In this document: in pieces, positions 11,327-23,439 of the stretch
Numbering within the stretch: position 1 is the first letter of the stretch
Layout of the letters: each line of letters opens with the position of its first letter
Source: Pseudoscleropodium purum
Lineage: Eukaryota > Streptophyta > Bryopsida > Hypnales > Brachytheciaceae
Length of the DNA: 64,000 nucleotides
Assembly (NCBI GenBank): GCA_963969395.1
Contig: OZ017803.1
Span: 18,538,001 to 18,602,000, forward strand
Direction of reading: 5' to 3'
The notes under the pieces: model-generated
Seen by the model: the letters and a program-made list of their open reading frames with translations, nothing else
The model's database searches: none
What the model was told of the DNA's origin: nothing
Position numbers and translations under genes: made by a program

Positions 11327-14300
11327 ATGAGTAGCGCAGCCATCTGCTCCATCTGCTACGAGGATGCGCGGCCTATCTGCGAAGATCTGCAGTCCATCTC
11401 CGCTTGCGGTCACGTTTCCATGAGCTCTGGTGCGTTTTCGCAAACATCTTTTTGTTTTCGACTCAATTGCGGACTGGTAGCCGTCTATTCTTTTTGCTTT
11501 GAAGCCGGACAAGAGTCACTCGTGATTGGGAATTCACGTTAGGACTCAAACGTTTGGAGTTAGCCGTGCCGGTTCCGAGAAATCGCGGGAATGTGAGGAA
11601 TTTTAGGTTTTGAATTTAGGTTTCACATCTGATGCTGGATGGTATGCAGTGTTTCCGATTCCAAAATGTTTTCGTTTTTAAGAATTCCATCTTTTGGATT
11701 ACGTTGGACTGTGTTTCTTTTTTCAAATTTATGAATTTAGAGTCTGCATTTCAGCTGTACATGTTTGAACAAATGCTAGAAGAAATGCTCGAATTCTTAC
11801 TGAACTGGAATGGAAGACAGAGTAAAACGATTTTATTCTGTTTTCCGGTATCCTTTTTGGAATGTTGAGGCCACTAGAAATTTCACTTTATTTTTTTGTC
11901 TTCTGCTTGCTGTTTTGTATTTAGCTCAGACAGAGGTTGTAACATAACTTCAATCCTTTCTACTTTAGGATTTGCCTTTTGTTGTTTTAGTAAGTCGGGA
12001 TTGTTTTTGATGGTGTCAACTGTGCAAATTGTCGTGTTAATATGCTGTTTTTGCTTGGACCAGCTTGCAACAATGGATGGAATATTGTCCATCAGGACGG
12101 AAACCTACTTGCCCTTTGTGCAAATAACCATGCACCGCTCATGATGTCCACCACCTCTATTTTCAGTCCGCAGGGAGTGAATCCTCTCGGCCACAAGTCT
12201 CACCCTCCTAAAATCTGCAGACAGATGTGGAAGACCCTGAGCAGGTTTGTGAGATCGTTATCAAATTTATGATCTGTAATCAGTGGGAAAATGGTCTGAG
12301 AATCCACAGTTGTTCAAGAAGTGAATGTGGAATGAGTCTTTTCTTATTGACGTGTGCTATGTAAAATTTCACCTTCAAAGGGTTCGTATTTCTTGGATTT
12401 AGGTGAACAATGCTCCTGCTTTACACAAATTGGAAAACCAGCTTACTGCTGCCAAAACAGCTCTACAAAGCCGCAATGAGCAGCTGAAAGATCTCGATTC
12501 TCAGTTTTTTCACACTTTTCATGTCAATCCCTGATCATAGGAACGAATTCGTAATTTTGATCTGCTTTTCATGATCAGATTTCACACACTGGGCATTCAT
12601 CAGTTTTCTGAGTACTCTTTTGAATTGTAATGTGTGAGAAACTTGCAACGATTGTGCTGTTCTGTTTATCACATCGTATTTACGCTGCAGAAACCTAATG
12701 CTAATTAATTATATGATATCTACAGGTCGTAGCGAACTTGCAAAGTGCAGAGAAAGCTGAGGCAGCATCTGCGGTCGCCAAAAGAGAAATATGTCAGTGT
12801 AGACAAGGTCTTATGAGGGTCCAGGAGGTACATATTGACCACATCTGGTTATAACGTCAGGGTAAAATTTAGCATTGAAATCATGTGATTTGTAGTTTCT
12901 ATGTAGTTAATCATCCAGCTATTGGTTGATGCGTCTTCGGAGCACCTTGTCGGAGGAATTTCGGTATGTGTCTGTTGGTCAAACTCCCCTACTCTTAATA
13001 CTAATTGAGAGGATCACAGTTCAAATATTCTATCAGTTTGTTTTCTCAACAGACTTCAGTAACTCATGGTTGTTTAGTGTCATTCTTCATAGGATCTAAA
13101 GTACTGCTGGAATGAGCGGGAATTGCTGCAAGAGAAGAGTCAAGCGATGGCAAAGGACCTGGCTGCCCATGAACTGTGAGTTGCCTTGCGCTTGCAGCTT
13201 TCGACTATTCACCTATCCGCAGTTCTTCATGATGCTTGCTGAGGGTACTATATTGGCTTCGATAATAAATGAAGGATTGTCTCGGGGAAATAGATAAAGT
13301 TCACACTATGATTCTACTCAGTGCTTTAAAGTTTCTTGGTCCACGTGTCTTTGTCCACTAGGGTGGGGGATGCAAATCTAGACGAGGAGGATATTTTTCA
13401 GGCTGGCCAACCTCGGGAATGGATCCAACAAGAACGCAATCATTGAGACCCTTGACAAAATCTCTCATTCTTCGGAACAAGTATATTCTCCTCTGCCAGC
13501 CCGTGAACATCAAGTTTTTACACTCCTATATAGGCAAGGCCGTGTGGTTTGAAACCCGTGATCTAAAGTTGGATTTGTTTCATGTGTAGGTCTTACAAGG
13601 AGCCGATGGCTCGGTGTTATGAGCTTGGTATGGGTGACAGTTGTGCACTTCGAAAGTCTGAGAAGTCGGTTGAGCTCTTGAAGAAGATGAAGGTATCGCA
13701 TTGTCGGAAGATTTCATACAGTGGATCTAACCTGCTCATGCTCACTCAAGTGTTCTGAGCTTGATGAGTTGCTGATCCTTTCACACGACATACAACTTTT
13801 TGCGATGTCTGAGTTTTGATGTTATTGACTGGTACCATGTGGATAATTTTACTGCTTCTATTGATTCACAACTGTGAAAGCACTCCAGCACGGCTTGCCA
13901 CTCGTGTTTAAAAAATGATCTTAGACAAGCAATCCAAGGCCCCCTCTAGTAGGTTCTCATTATCTATGACCCTTATTGATTCCAGACATTCTTTCATTGA
14001 TTAAGTCCTCTTGATGCAGGCTCGTGTTCAAGAGCTGGAGATACTCCTCGAGGAAAAGGACAATGCATGTCTGCGAGGATTGAACAGAGGTTCTTTAAAA
14101 CCGCAAGGTGAGGATGTTCTCTCAGCTCTAAGACACATGAATCAAGCCGGTGCGAAAGGGATCAATGAGCCAAGGACTCCTCCGTCAGGTCAATCTGGAA
14201 GTGCTAGCACTTTGTCACGAGGTCGGAATACCACTTCAAAAGAGGGAAACCTACAGGAGAACACGTTCAAGCTGACCGGGTTTGGGCAGGTTAATCTCAA

Positions 14301-15879
14301 CTGAAATGCTGAATTATATTGCGTCAAAGCATGCTTTTTTATGTGGGAATTCTATAATAGGTTCCGCTCACATTGCACTGATTAATCGAGACGCTTATTT
14401 TAGTAAAGGTGAAATTGTCTTTATCCTTTGTCACTACTTTTTGCGTTCACGCCTTGTTGAATACGCGAACGAATATGCTAAAGGGAAAAGTGCATTATCA
14501 CCAATGTTGAAGACCATGTTCTTCCCTTCTAATACCTTACACTCCGTGGAATCTGGAATGGCAGTGTTGCCAAGGTGCAATCTTGGCGGTTGTTACGCCT
14601 TATTTGAGTTCAGAGAGAGACTTTGACGTTGGCATTAGGAAGCACAGTTCTTTGTTTTTGACTGACACTGGATCCTGGGACTGGCAAGATCTTGATGTCA
14701 TGCCAAGGGCCGAGCTGTCCGATATGCAGCTCCCAAACATTGTGAAGGATCGTGGGCTAATGGGAGTCGAGTGCGTACAACCAGCCTGTCCGAAGAACGT
14801 GAACGCATCCGAAGAAAACTATTCTTCTAGGAGAACAGTTCACTCTGACCGTGGCGCTAGTCTTGACTTCAGAGAGGACAACACAAGAAGTACTGGTTTC
14901 TCATATTGGGTAATCAAATCCAGGCACCTTCTTCAAAACATAGAATTGCTGAACAAAAGTAAACTACCTTTTGATCGGGAGGAGGCTAGTACGAAGTATC
15001 CTAGATTGGCAGCAGGCAGTGTTGCTCAAATGTCCTTCCCCCGACCTGAACTGACAGCACGCTTTATTGAGAATGGGTCATCGTTAGTAGCATCATTATC
15101 TACTTGTACGTGGTTTTGCCAACCTTCATGGTCAACCATTTCCAGAAAGCTGTCCTTCATGTTGTTTCCTCTAGTGAAGTTTTTAATGGTATTCCAGATA
15201 ATCACTCTAGTGTATGCTGTATTAAAATTTTGGGATGATGAAATCATTTGTTTTACTTCTAGCTATACTAATTCGGTTAATTGCACGTCGTGAACGTGAA
15301 CGTCTGTGTATAGATAAAGATAAACCAACCTTGAATTCAGCAAGAGCGGAGCATGCGTTGGAGATACAGACCGACTCTGATAACCTGGGACTTGTGAACT
15401 CATCCGCTAGGCCTACAGTAAATAGATATGGTGCTCTTGCCAAGAGGCCATTGAGCGACAGTCAATCCCCTAGCACCTTCATCGTATCAGGAGCTGATGG
15501 TTGGGGTGGGAAAGTGACAGTCTTCAAGCCCCCTTCCCTCTCCCTGGTATGTGCAATGCACAAATACTAACATTCTTGGAATATTCATTTTATTTGTCTT
15601 TATTGTAGATGTTACTTTCTAGTTTCTCAAACCTGATTTGGACCTGTTACCAGATAGGACCAAGTTTGTAAATAGTATGCATTCTACAATTACACAATTA
15701 CTGTACTCTTGAAACATCCTCTCTTCGAATTCTCAGCATTCAGAATTTGTATCATGCAAGGAGGGGTGGCAGTGTCAGCCTCACAGAAAATGAAGAAATC
15801 GAAGACATTTGGAGGTGGTTTCAGAGGCAGACAGGGTTCACTTCAGATCGAGCATTTCTTTGGGCGCGCAAAATCATGA
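11327..15879 (+). pseudogene. TRAIP: TRAIP-type RING E3 ubiquitin ligase gene, broken
   Basis: TRAIP is a nuclear RING E3 ligase that acts at replisomes and DNA damage sites. Reading about eleven exons gives the family order. Exon 1 (11327-11429) has CSICYED and CGHV; exon 2 (12064-12244) has LQQWMEYC and TCPLCK, completing the RING. Coiled-coil exons follow at 12403-12504, 12726-12827 and 13093-13175. Exon 6 (13362-13480) has the LGNGSNKN block and SLILRN; exon 7 (13590-13692) has SYKEPMARCYELG; exon 8 (14020-14289) has ARVQELE. Low-complexity exons follow at about 14616-15050 and 15263-15546, and a last exon ends QIEHFFGRAKS*, the C-terminal PIP box (PCNA binding). Defects: TAA at 12125-12127 directly after CPLCK, TAA at 12209-12211, a missing T in the run at 11415-11417, an extra T near 13394-13398, a further shift near 13449, and a lost GT donor at 12504. 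The intron layout rules out a processed copy. Residual assembly errors are an alternative for the T-run indels. Confidence 0.8.
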
Positions 15880-17070
15880 GAGCATTGCTTGGTTCCTCTA
15901 TGAGTGATTCAATCTCTCAATAGCAAGAGCTTCTCCTTAATCAGTACCCTAGTGAGTGAAGCTTGACTCAAGAAGTTTTTCCAAGCATATATTTTTGTTT
16001 ATTTTACATGACACCCGACTGGCGGAGCCCATGTGCTGACCTTGCGTTGGAAGACTATGCTTCCCTATAGTAGTCTTCATACATGCAACCTCGTCGTCGG
16101 CCTTACATGGTTTACTCGAGTTTCAAACCGTGACCTGACAGCTCAACGAGTGCTTTCCGAATATTGAATACTGTTCCACTTCTGAAGATATCAAATTATC
16201 CAGTTCGAGCTGGGGACCCGCGGAGTGCGTCCAAGAGTGGTTCGTCGAAGATATGGTTAATATTACTCGTACGTGTCGTCTGACTCATGTTTCACATTTT
16301 GCGATCGCCTTTATTTCCCTGTATCTATCTCTTTTACGTCACCGAATCACATGATCTAACTTGCTTGAGGGTTTCTGTTCATGCATCTCTTGTCTACTGT
16401 ATCTCACGTACATCGAGTCATCGTTTTGCAGGCACCCGATGGTCTCCATGCCTATTGCTTAGATATGGCTATTCAGCAGAGCGAAATGCTTGAAGCAGCG
16501 GAGTTAATGACGTTAGTGCTTCGCCACAGTGTCTGGAGAGGGGTACCTGTACGACTGAACTCCTTCGATTCTGTGAAAGGTCTGGTCAAGTGGCCGCGTT
16601 GATAGCCGACCTGATCGCATGGAACCCTCAACGTCCCATCTTTCTCCGCAGTGTAGCTGCTTTTCCACTCAGCGGACTGTGATAAGATCCTGGACTGAGC
16701 CGTGTATTTCTCACGCGGCCATAATCGACTGGGTTTTTAATTTAATTTTTTATTTCTTCATTGATGTGCCTATGATAATGTGGACATGGGTGCATCTCAC
16801 GTCTACTAAGCCAACTATAATCAGTTACATTTGTTAAAAATCGGTCCTATCTCAGCCCTTTAGATCTCAGAGGATCCAAAAATGGTCACTCCGAACATGT
16901 ATTTTGAATAATGTGAAATGGCGTGCATCAAATGGCTCGAGAATTGTTGCATTTTAAATTGTAGAAGGTTTGTAACTATAAGAATATCATAGCCAAATAC
17001 AGTAGTAAGAGCCTCTTCTGAATAGCCATATGTAAGTAGTAGCCAGGATTGGGTTGACTATATTACATTA

Positions 17071-17532
17071 GAGCATTTGCAATGTGGTCTCTATAAACAA
17101 TCCCTCTATTGATAAACACAGGGACATTCCGTGAGGCCTTTAGAGTGTCGGGCTTTTTTAAGAACAAACCAACCCAATTCAAAGTTGGCAATCCAAACGT
17201 CAAATGAACTTTTGGTATTATAATAAGAAAGAAAGAAAGAAAAGAATTTTACATAAAAAAAAAGACTTTTCATTGAAATAAGGAAAGGTTGAATTGATTG
17301 GCACACTTAACAATGTGATAAAGGGTTGACAATCATAATTATTTTCACAAGGAGCCAACTTGTGGGCCCTTCACATTTTGGAAATTTTCTAGACCTGGGG
17401 GGTCGCATACTAAAATTGTGGAAGTGCCGAGATTCATAATGGGTGCATTAGAGCCCAATTTTTAATTCAAACAATATTTTTTCCAAGATAGTGTTGATAC
17501 AAGCATTGTTCTTGGGCCCATTGCAAATGCCC
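17071..17532. mobile_element. hAT-like MITE candidate
   Basis: Inverted ends GAGCATTTGCAATGTGG and the complement of GGGCATTTGCAATGGG bracket about 462 A+T-rich bases. Such GCATTTGCAATG ends are common in plant hAT-type non-autonomous elements. No convincing 8-bp target duplication is seen, so family assignment is tentative. Confidence 0.4.
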
Positions 17533-18269
17533 TTAGGGAGGGTCATTACATTAATGGCATTTATATGTGGCCCATGGTGGGATTGGGCAATCAATAACAC
17601 CTTCGAGAGGTTATTAGTTTAGAAAGTGAAGTATTGTTTTAGAGAGGTTTTATTGTAGAAGGTTCATCTAGGCTAAGATAAATAATTATTTAAAGTGAAG
17701 AAATCTAGTTTACCTACATAATTCAATCCTTTAGAGTTTAAAATCCCTCAAAGAGTTTCAAATTTCAAAAAATTTTATTAGAATTTCAAGAATTATATGT
17801 AAATATATGTATTTGGATGATAGCATAAAACACTTGTCAATTTTGCTGCAATTGGGTCATTTTAGAGGGTAATATTAGACTATTGGAACTCCTCGTTTTT
17901 GAAAAAAAATTCTAAAAATCAAATCAAATGTAAAAAATGATTAGAAACCTTTGAATATTTTTTTTTCAAAATCTTATTAAGGTGTAAAGAAAGATTTCTT
18001 CATAAAGTTATTCAAGAAACAAGTGGATGGAAAATCTTAAGAAAAATAGATGTTAAAATTTTTAAATTGTTAGAAAATAGAGAGAACATTCAAAAACATA
18101 AAACAAAATTAAACCAATTTTAACAATTTTTTGGCAATGAAATTCTATAGAATGAAATGATAGAAGAGTATTTTTGAATTTCTAAAAATTCTCAAAAAAA
18201 TAGTCTTCTTTGTACTATGTAGAAGACGAAGAATTTATTTTTATTAGCACCTAATTATTTTTTACTAGT

Positions 18270-19190
18270 ATATTTTCACCAAAAACACTCTAGAATTGCC
18301 AAATTTTAGAAAAAAAAACACTCTAGAACTGCCAAACTTTCAAGTGCAGGTACCAAATTTAGGAAAAAAAAACACTTTTAGACACATGTAACCATATGGT
18401 CTTGTAGTAATCTAGTTTAAAAAGATGTGGAAAAAATTTCAAAAATTTCCACCATATAAATTGCAAGATATTAGTGTTTGAAGTGATAATCTTTTTTTTG
18501 ATTAAGTGGAAAACCAAGCAGTTGCACTTCACTAGGTCACACTTGCATGAAAAAATGTCCAAAATGGTGGTGCTTCTTTAAATTCATCTTTAAGGCTAGT
18601 TGGCTACATGCTTGAAAATTTTTAGATCATTTGGAATTGTACAACATATAGGAAAAAAATAGTAAATAGAAAAAAGTAGAGCATGATTCAAAATTGTTAA
18701 TTGTTGAGAATTTAGCTATGGAATTTGAAAATGTCATTCTTAATGGTTGGAATGTTGTAATAAACAATCTTACTACATCCCATGCTTTTATTTTTCTAAA
18801 AAATATTGGAAATTGAATTTATTAAGAGACTTCAAAGTTTATTTTAGATTAGAGAATTCATAACTCCTTGCAAACTAATATTTTCATAATTTTCATCTTA
18901 TTAATTAAAATGGAATGATTCACAACTTTTCATGTGTATGTAAGTTCAAAAAATCAATTTCAAATTTTTATTTCTTAAAAAAGTATTTTTTAAGAAATTT
19001 TTGAACTACCAGCCAAGTATTGAAAATTACATATTATACAATTACTTTTTAAACATGTAGTCAATAGTTATGAAAATTGTTGGGCTTTAAAACTATTTCT
19101 TCTTATGTGAAAGTTTCAAAAAAATAAAATAAAAATTCCATTTGTATATACCTACTCAGAATTGCTATATTGCCAAAAAACACAATTTGG
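18270..19190 (+). repeat. Dispersed TTAA-CCCC family, degenerate copy
   Basis: Shares ordered blocks with 31,100-31,960 and 48,869-49,782: a tttcaccaaaaacactc start, a taccaaatttagg segment, gcaagatattag, aattgtacaacatatagg, aatgttgtaataaacaatct and ttcaaagtttattttag. Its right end (acatttaagagttattaa) is a decayed version of the ctttaggggttaa end seen in the best copy. No ORF. Confidence 0.6.
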
Positions 19191-20643
19191 ACATTTAAGA
19201 GTTATTAATAAAGATTTGTAGTTTGTAGCTTTAATTTGAGAAGAGTAGTAGATGAATGTATTCCTTTGAATATCTAAGTGAGATTTATTATTTGGGGCTT
19301 TGGGACACTCAAAAGTACTAAAAATATTTATTCAATGAAAATGACATATTTCTTCCAAACAAAAAATTAAGTTTATATATATGTAATTATTTTTTTAATT
19401 TCAAAAATATAGATTGCATAACATTGTCACTTTTTGTGTTGATTTCAAATGTGCTCACTACTGAACTGTATACACCAAATGTTTGCAACACTGTATTTCA
19501 GAATTTCATACTTGGTACAAGTTTAAGACTTTGTAAGCTAAAATTTACTTAGTTCAATGTTTTTCTTCTTTAAAGTTGTAAGCTTGAATCTATTGTATAA
19601 TTTAGGACAAATGCTTTGTCAAAATTCATCATATAATACTATGATCCATAGGACAAAGGAAATATTTATCATACAAGTTACTTCAATTAGTGTGAGTCTC
19701 TCTAAATGTTTAGTATTTCAATATCTAATTAAAATTCATTTTCTTCTTCTTATTTGTTTAACAAGTATACAAAAAATAAGAGAATGTTCAGGAAATTGTG
19801 TTGAAATAGTGCAATTCTATATGCCATTTTTAGACTATGCAATTTAAATTGTAAAAGTGCCATCTAAAACAAGTATAGGTTTTAAACCACATGGTCTAAA
19901 CCATAAAAGTGCCAAAATTGCAAAATAACACCATTTTTACAAAATTCCCCATATGTCTATTTTATGACTTTAATGCCTTGAAGCCATTAAAATATTGGCA
20001 AGAAATTTTGTCCTAGAAGAGTAATGTAATATAATGCAATTAGTGTGTATTACATTAATTGAATAAACTTGTAAAAAGTTTTAGCTAATAATTTTTTTTT
20101 CTATTGATATGTAAAGTGAGATTTTGATATGTTTTATTATAATGTAAGCATTAAAGATGAAAATGAAAATACCAAAAAAATGAGATTCAAACATGTGTCT
20201 TATACATGAAAACTTGAATTTACTTAATGATGCAACTTCCTCAATTAGTGACCTTTTTCCAAATGTCTAAATTTTTGAATTATGATGATCTTTATAGATT
20301 TTTATTTTAGTTGTTTCTTGAAGTTATTTGTGAGGGTTCTTTTTTGAATTGAAAAATTTACAATCAAGCCTTTCCATGTGATACTTGTATTAAGGTAGGT
20401 ACTCCCAAAACCGCCACTTTTTGCTACTAAGCCTATCTGCTATTATTAAACTAGTCAGATTTTCATATGTTATTGTTAACAAGTGAAAGGAGGTTCCAAA
20501 CACACCAAAGAACATGGCATTTCAATATTGTATGCAAAAGCTATTAAGGACCAAAGTTTGGTTTTAAAAACATTTCTTTCACATAATTAGGTACAAAACT
20601 GACTTTGGAGATGTACACATAGTACAAAAGGGGTTCAAGGTCA

Positions 20644-21798
20644 GTGACACATTTGGGTGTACCTACTTTAACTAGAGCCATGTCTAGCTTGAATGGTATC
20701 AACGATGCTACTAACAATGTAAGAGATTCAAGGAGTTCTTATACTAGACTGCTTCTTCCTTCGATGAAGAGGCAGCTCTTTGAAGATCATGAGGAATCTT
20801 TGAACGGGGAACAACAAAGATTCTCAGAAGGTTCAAACTTTCACAACACGAGCTTAATTTGGATGCTCGATGCATGTCAAGCAGTGCTGTACGTCTACAG
20901 GACCAAATAAAGGTCTTAACTTAGATGCTTTAACAAACAAAAAACAGACTTACCTCATTTAATTTTGCGGTAGTCATAGAATCACTGTTACAAACCGTCA
21001 GTAATACATATTAATTCTTCGCAAAAGTTATTACGCTGCAGAGCAATGATTCCCAATGGAACTAGTAGGAACTAAGTGAGCATACAAGCAAGCCTAATTC
21101 CCTCTTCTAGGGGATTCATAAAAGCTACTAGTATCCTAAGTTCCTAACGCAGTAAGCTTAAACACAATTCCTGAATCATGGTGTTTGAAACTCTGGAGAG
21201 CAGAGACGAGTCTGCAAACAAAAGAAGCTCCGCGAAGTTAGCTCAACCTCACCTTCATTAAAACTAGTGTGCCCTGTGCCATTGCTACAGTCAAAACAAA
21301 AGAAGAAATAATTTTTTATTTTTTTAAATTTGTAGAAACTTCAAAATTCAATAACTTTCACATTCTAGATTGGAACGCCACAAAACCAAGCCCGTGCACC
21401 CCTCTTCGCCAAGGGCTTTCCAATGATACCAAACATGCAAACAGGAGACACATGGTCCAAGAGATCTCAATGTAACAAACAAAACAAAATCAAAACAAAC
21501 AAAACAAACAAACAACCTAACTTAATAGAATGATGCTAAGACAAAAGGGAGTACTAAACATACTAATACCTGAAAAGTATGTAGTAATATACCATCTAAT
21601 CATCCAGATAAGTTTGAGTGTCACAGAGAAAACATAACAAGAGAGATGAAGCAAGAAATTGCAGAGTTACGAACAGTTGTGAAGATGAAAGAGAGACGAA
21701 GAAGAGATAGTCAGAGACCATTCTTGACATTCAAGCCTCCTGCTGTGCAACAAGTAAAAAATGCAGAAATTAAAGTCCTCCATGCTAAGCTCTTCTAA
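20644..21798 (+). pseudogene. Coiled-coil-like coding remnants
   Basis: Two exon-like pieces. The first (20644-20910) encodes a polar stretch with MKRQLFEDHEESLNGEQQ; a second frame there reads ELNLDARCMSSSAVRLQDQI, heptad-like. The second (about 21573-21798) encodes HRENITREMKQEIAELRTVV and a very basic KMKERRRRD. Composition differs from the surrounding A+T spacer, but there is no start, no clear splice pairing and no family match. Possibly a decayed coiled-coil gene; I give no function. Confidence 0.25.
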
Positions 21799-23439
21799 TG
21801 TAACTTCTTTGTAGCAAATTGGAATATATTTGCAACTCTTTTGTCAAGTTGTCATGCATTAGGTCAAACAAATCTTGAGCCCTGTTATGAGAAAAAAACA
21901 TATTGAGCTAATGTGGATGTGACAAGTGATGTTTTCATGATGAGGTTTAATCTACTTTAATTCATATTACAGAACATAAGTTCAGTGATTGGATCTTCCA
22001 AGAGCACCATGATGCTAAAGCTACCCCGTGTTATGGGAAAAAATATGCTTCTCCTTATGACCTTATATCAGATGAGCATGAGAAAACAAATTGGTCAAAA
22101 GTGACACCTCTACAAGACAGTACATTTTGGGGAATTAATTAGTTATTTAATGACATCTAAATTGTTGTTTAGTTAATAACAAAGAACCTAAAAAAATAGG
22201 TAGAGTTATTTATAAAGTTATGAACTAGGTAATGCAAAAATAGAACCCTATTGTAAGAAATAATAATCATGATTAGCCAAATGCATGAATGATAAGGAAT
22301 GCTATTTCTTACAATAAGGTTAGACTTCATTCCACATTGCTAAGATTAATTTTTGTTAGGTGAAACTTGGTCACTTGTGTTGTATTAAGGTTGCAAATTT
22401 AGTAGAGTATGACTTATAGAAGTTGTCTCACAATGAGGCAATGATTGGCTTTTATATAAGAAGCTATTTTGGAATAACAAACCAAACTATTATTAATTAT
22501 TTTAATTTTTGTTGAATTTTGTTTACAATTCACAAGGGTGTTTTTAGAGTTCACCATGAAAGATATGGAATGGAGTTCACCATCTCAATTGAACCATTAC
22601 CTCCTCACAAGTGGTAATATCCATTAACGTCAATATTGTTAAATTGACAATAGTCTATTACTTTGGTATAGTTCAAGCTTGAATTCTAAATCTATACATA
22701 TTCTAATTTATTTGTAAGAATTGTGGCCTAAAATGAGTAAGACCTTTGTAAAGATAAATGTCACAATTTTTTATTTGTGGAATATTACCAATTTAATGAA
22801 ATTGACTTTCATTTCATATATTATAATAAAATGAACTCCTAAATTTCCCTTGTGGTTGGAGGGTTGGAGCAGGATTTGTAGATGATTCTAGATTTTCTTA
22901 GCTCATACTTTGGAGAAGAATTATGAATACTATGAAACTAACCAAAATTTTGTGAAAATGGCGTTATTCCACAAACTTGGTACTTTTACATTTAGATTGC
23001 ATTCTAAAGTTTTTACTAGTCTTAGACTTTAGAGCTCAAGCCTCAAAGACAAAATGAATGGAAAAATAGTGCATGGAACAAAAATTTCCATAACTACAAA
23101 GTATTGATTATAGATACTCCTAGAATTTATCCTAGATTCTCATATTGTAAAATCTTAAGCAAGAATCTAGATGCTATGTGTTGTTTAGCAGTTTTAGTAA
23201 CAGGGGCGAAATTACGTGTACTTACCTTAACCTTGAAGCGCTCCAACGTCCATATCTTGGATGATGAACAGAGCACTTTCAGGCGTTGTATTGTCTAGCA
23301 AACTTTTCATTCATCCAATATAATACTTGAATCTTGAAGAAAAAACCTTCTTTTATGACAAATTTCTTGAAATTGCAGTAAATGATATTTCTGTAAAAAG
23401 ATATAAGCCAAAATGTGAAAAAAAATCGGAAAAGGATTG

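Larger units (their letters stand above)
15880..20600. other. Repeat-rich spacer downstream of TRAIP locus
   Basis: No gene is supported. A GC-richer block at 16200-16600 has an open frame (16381-16602, containing VLRHSVWRGVPVRL) after a possible TTTTGCAG acceptor; it may be a remnant exon, but I do not recognise it. The rest is A+T-rich and holds the MITE at 17,071 and the repeat at 18,270-19,190. A short (aaag)n tract lies near 17,225. Confidence 0.45.

Noticed and set aside
12125..12211. Alternative genetic code (TAA/TAG as Gln) suggested by the TRAIP stops
   Set aside because: The intact membrane-protein gene ends at TAA after a conserved-looking tail, the SIN3-like break is TGA, and the TRAIP copy also has frameshifts. 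Pseudogene decay explains all of it.
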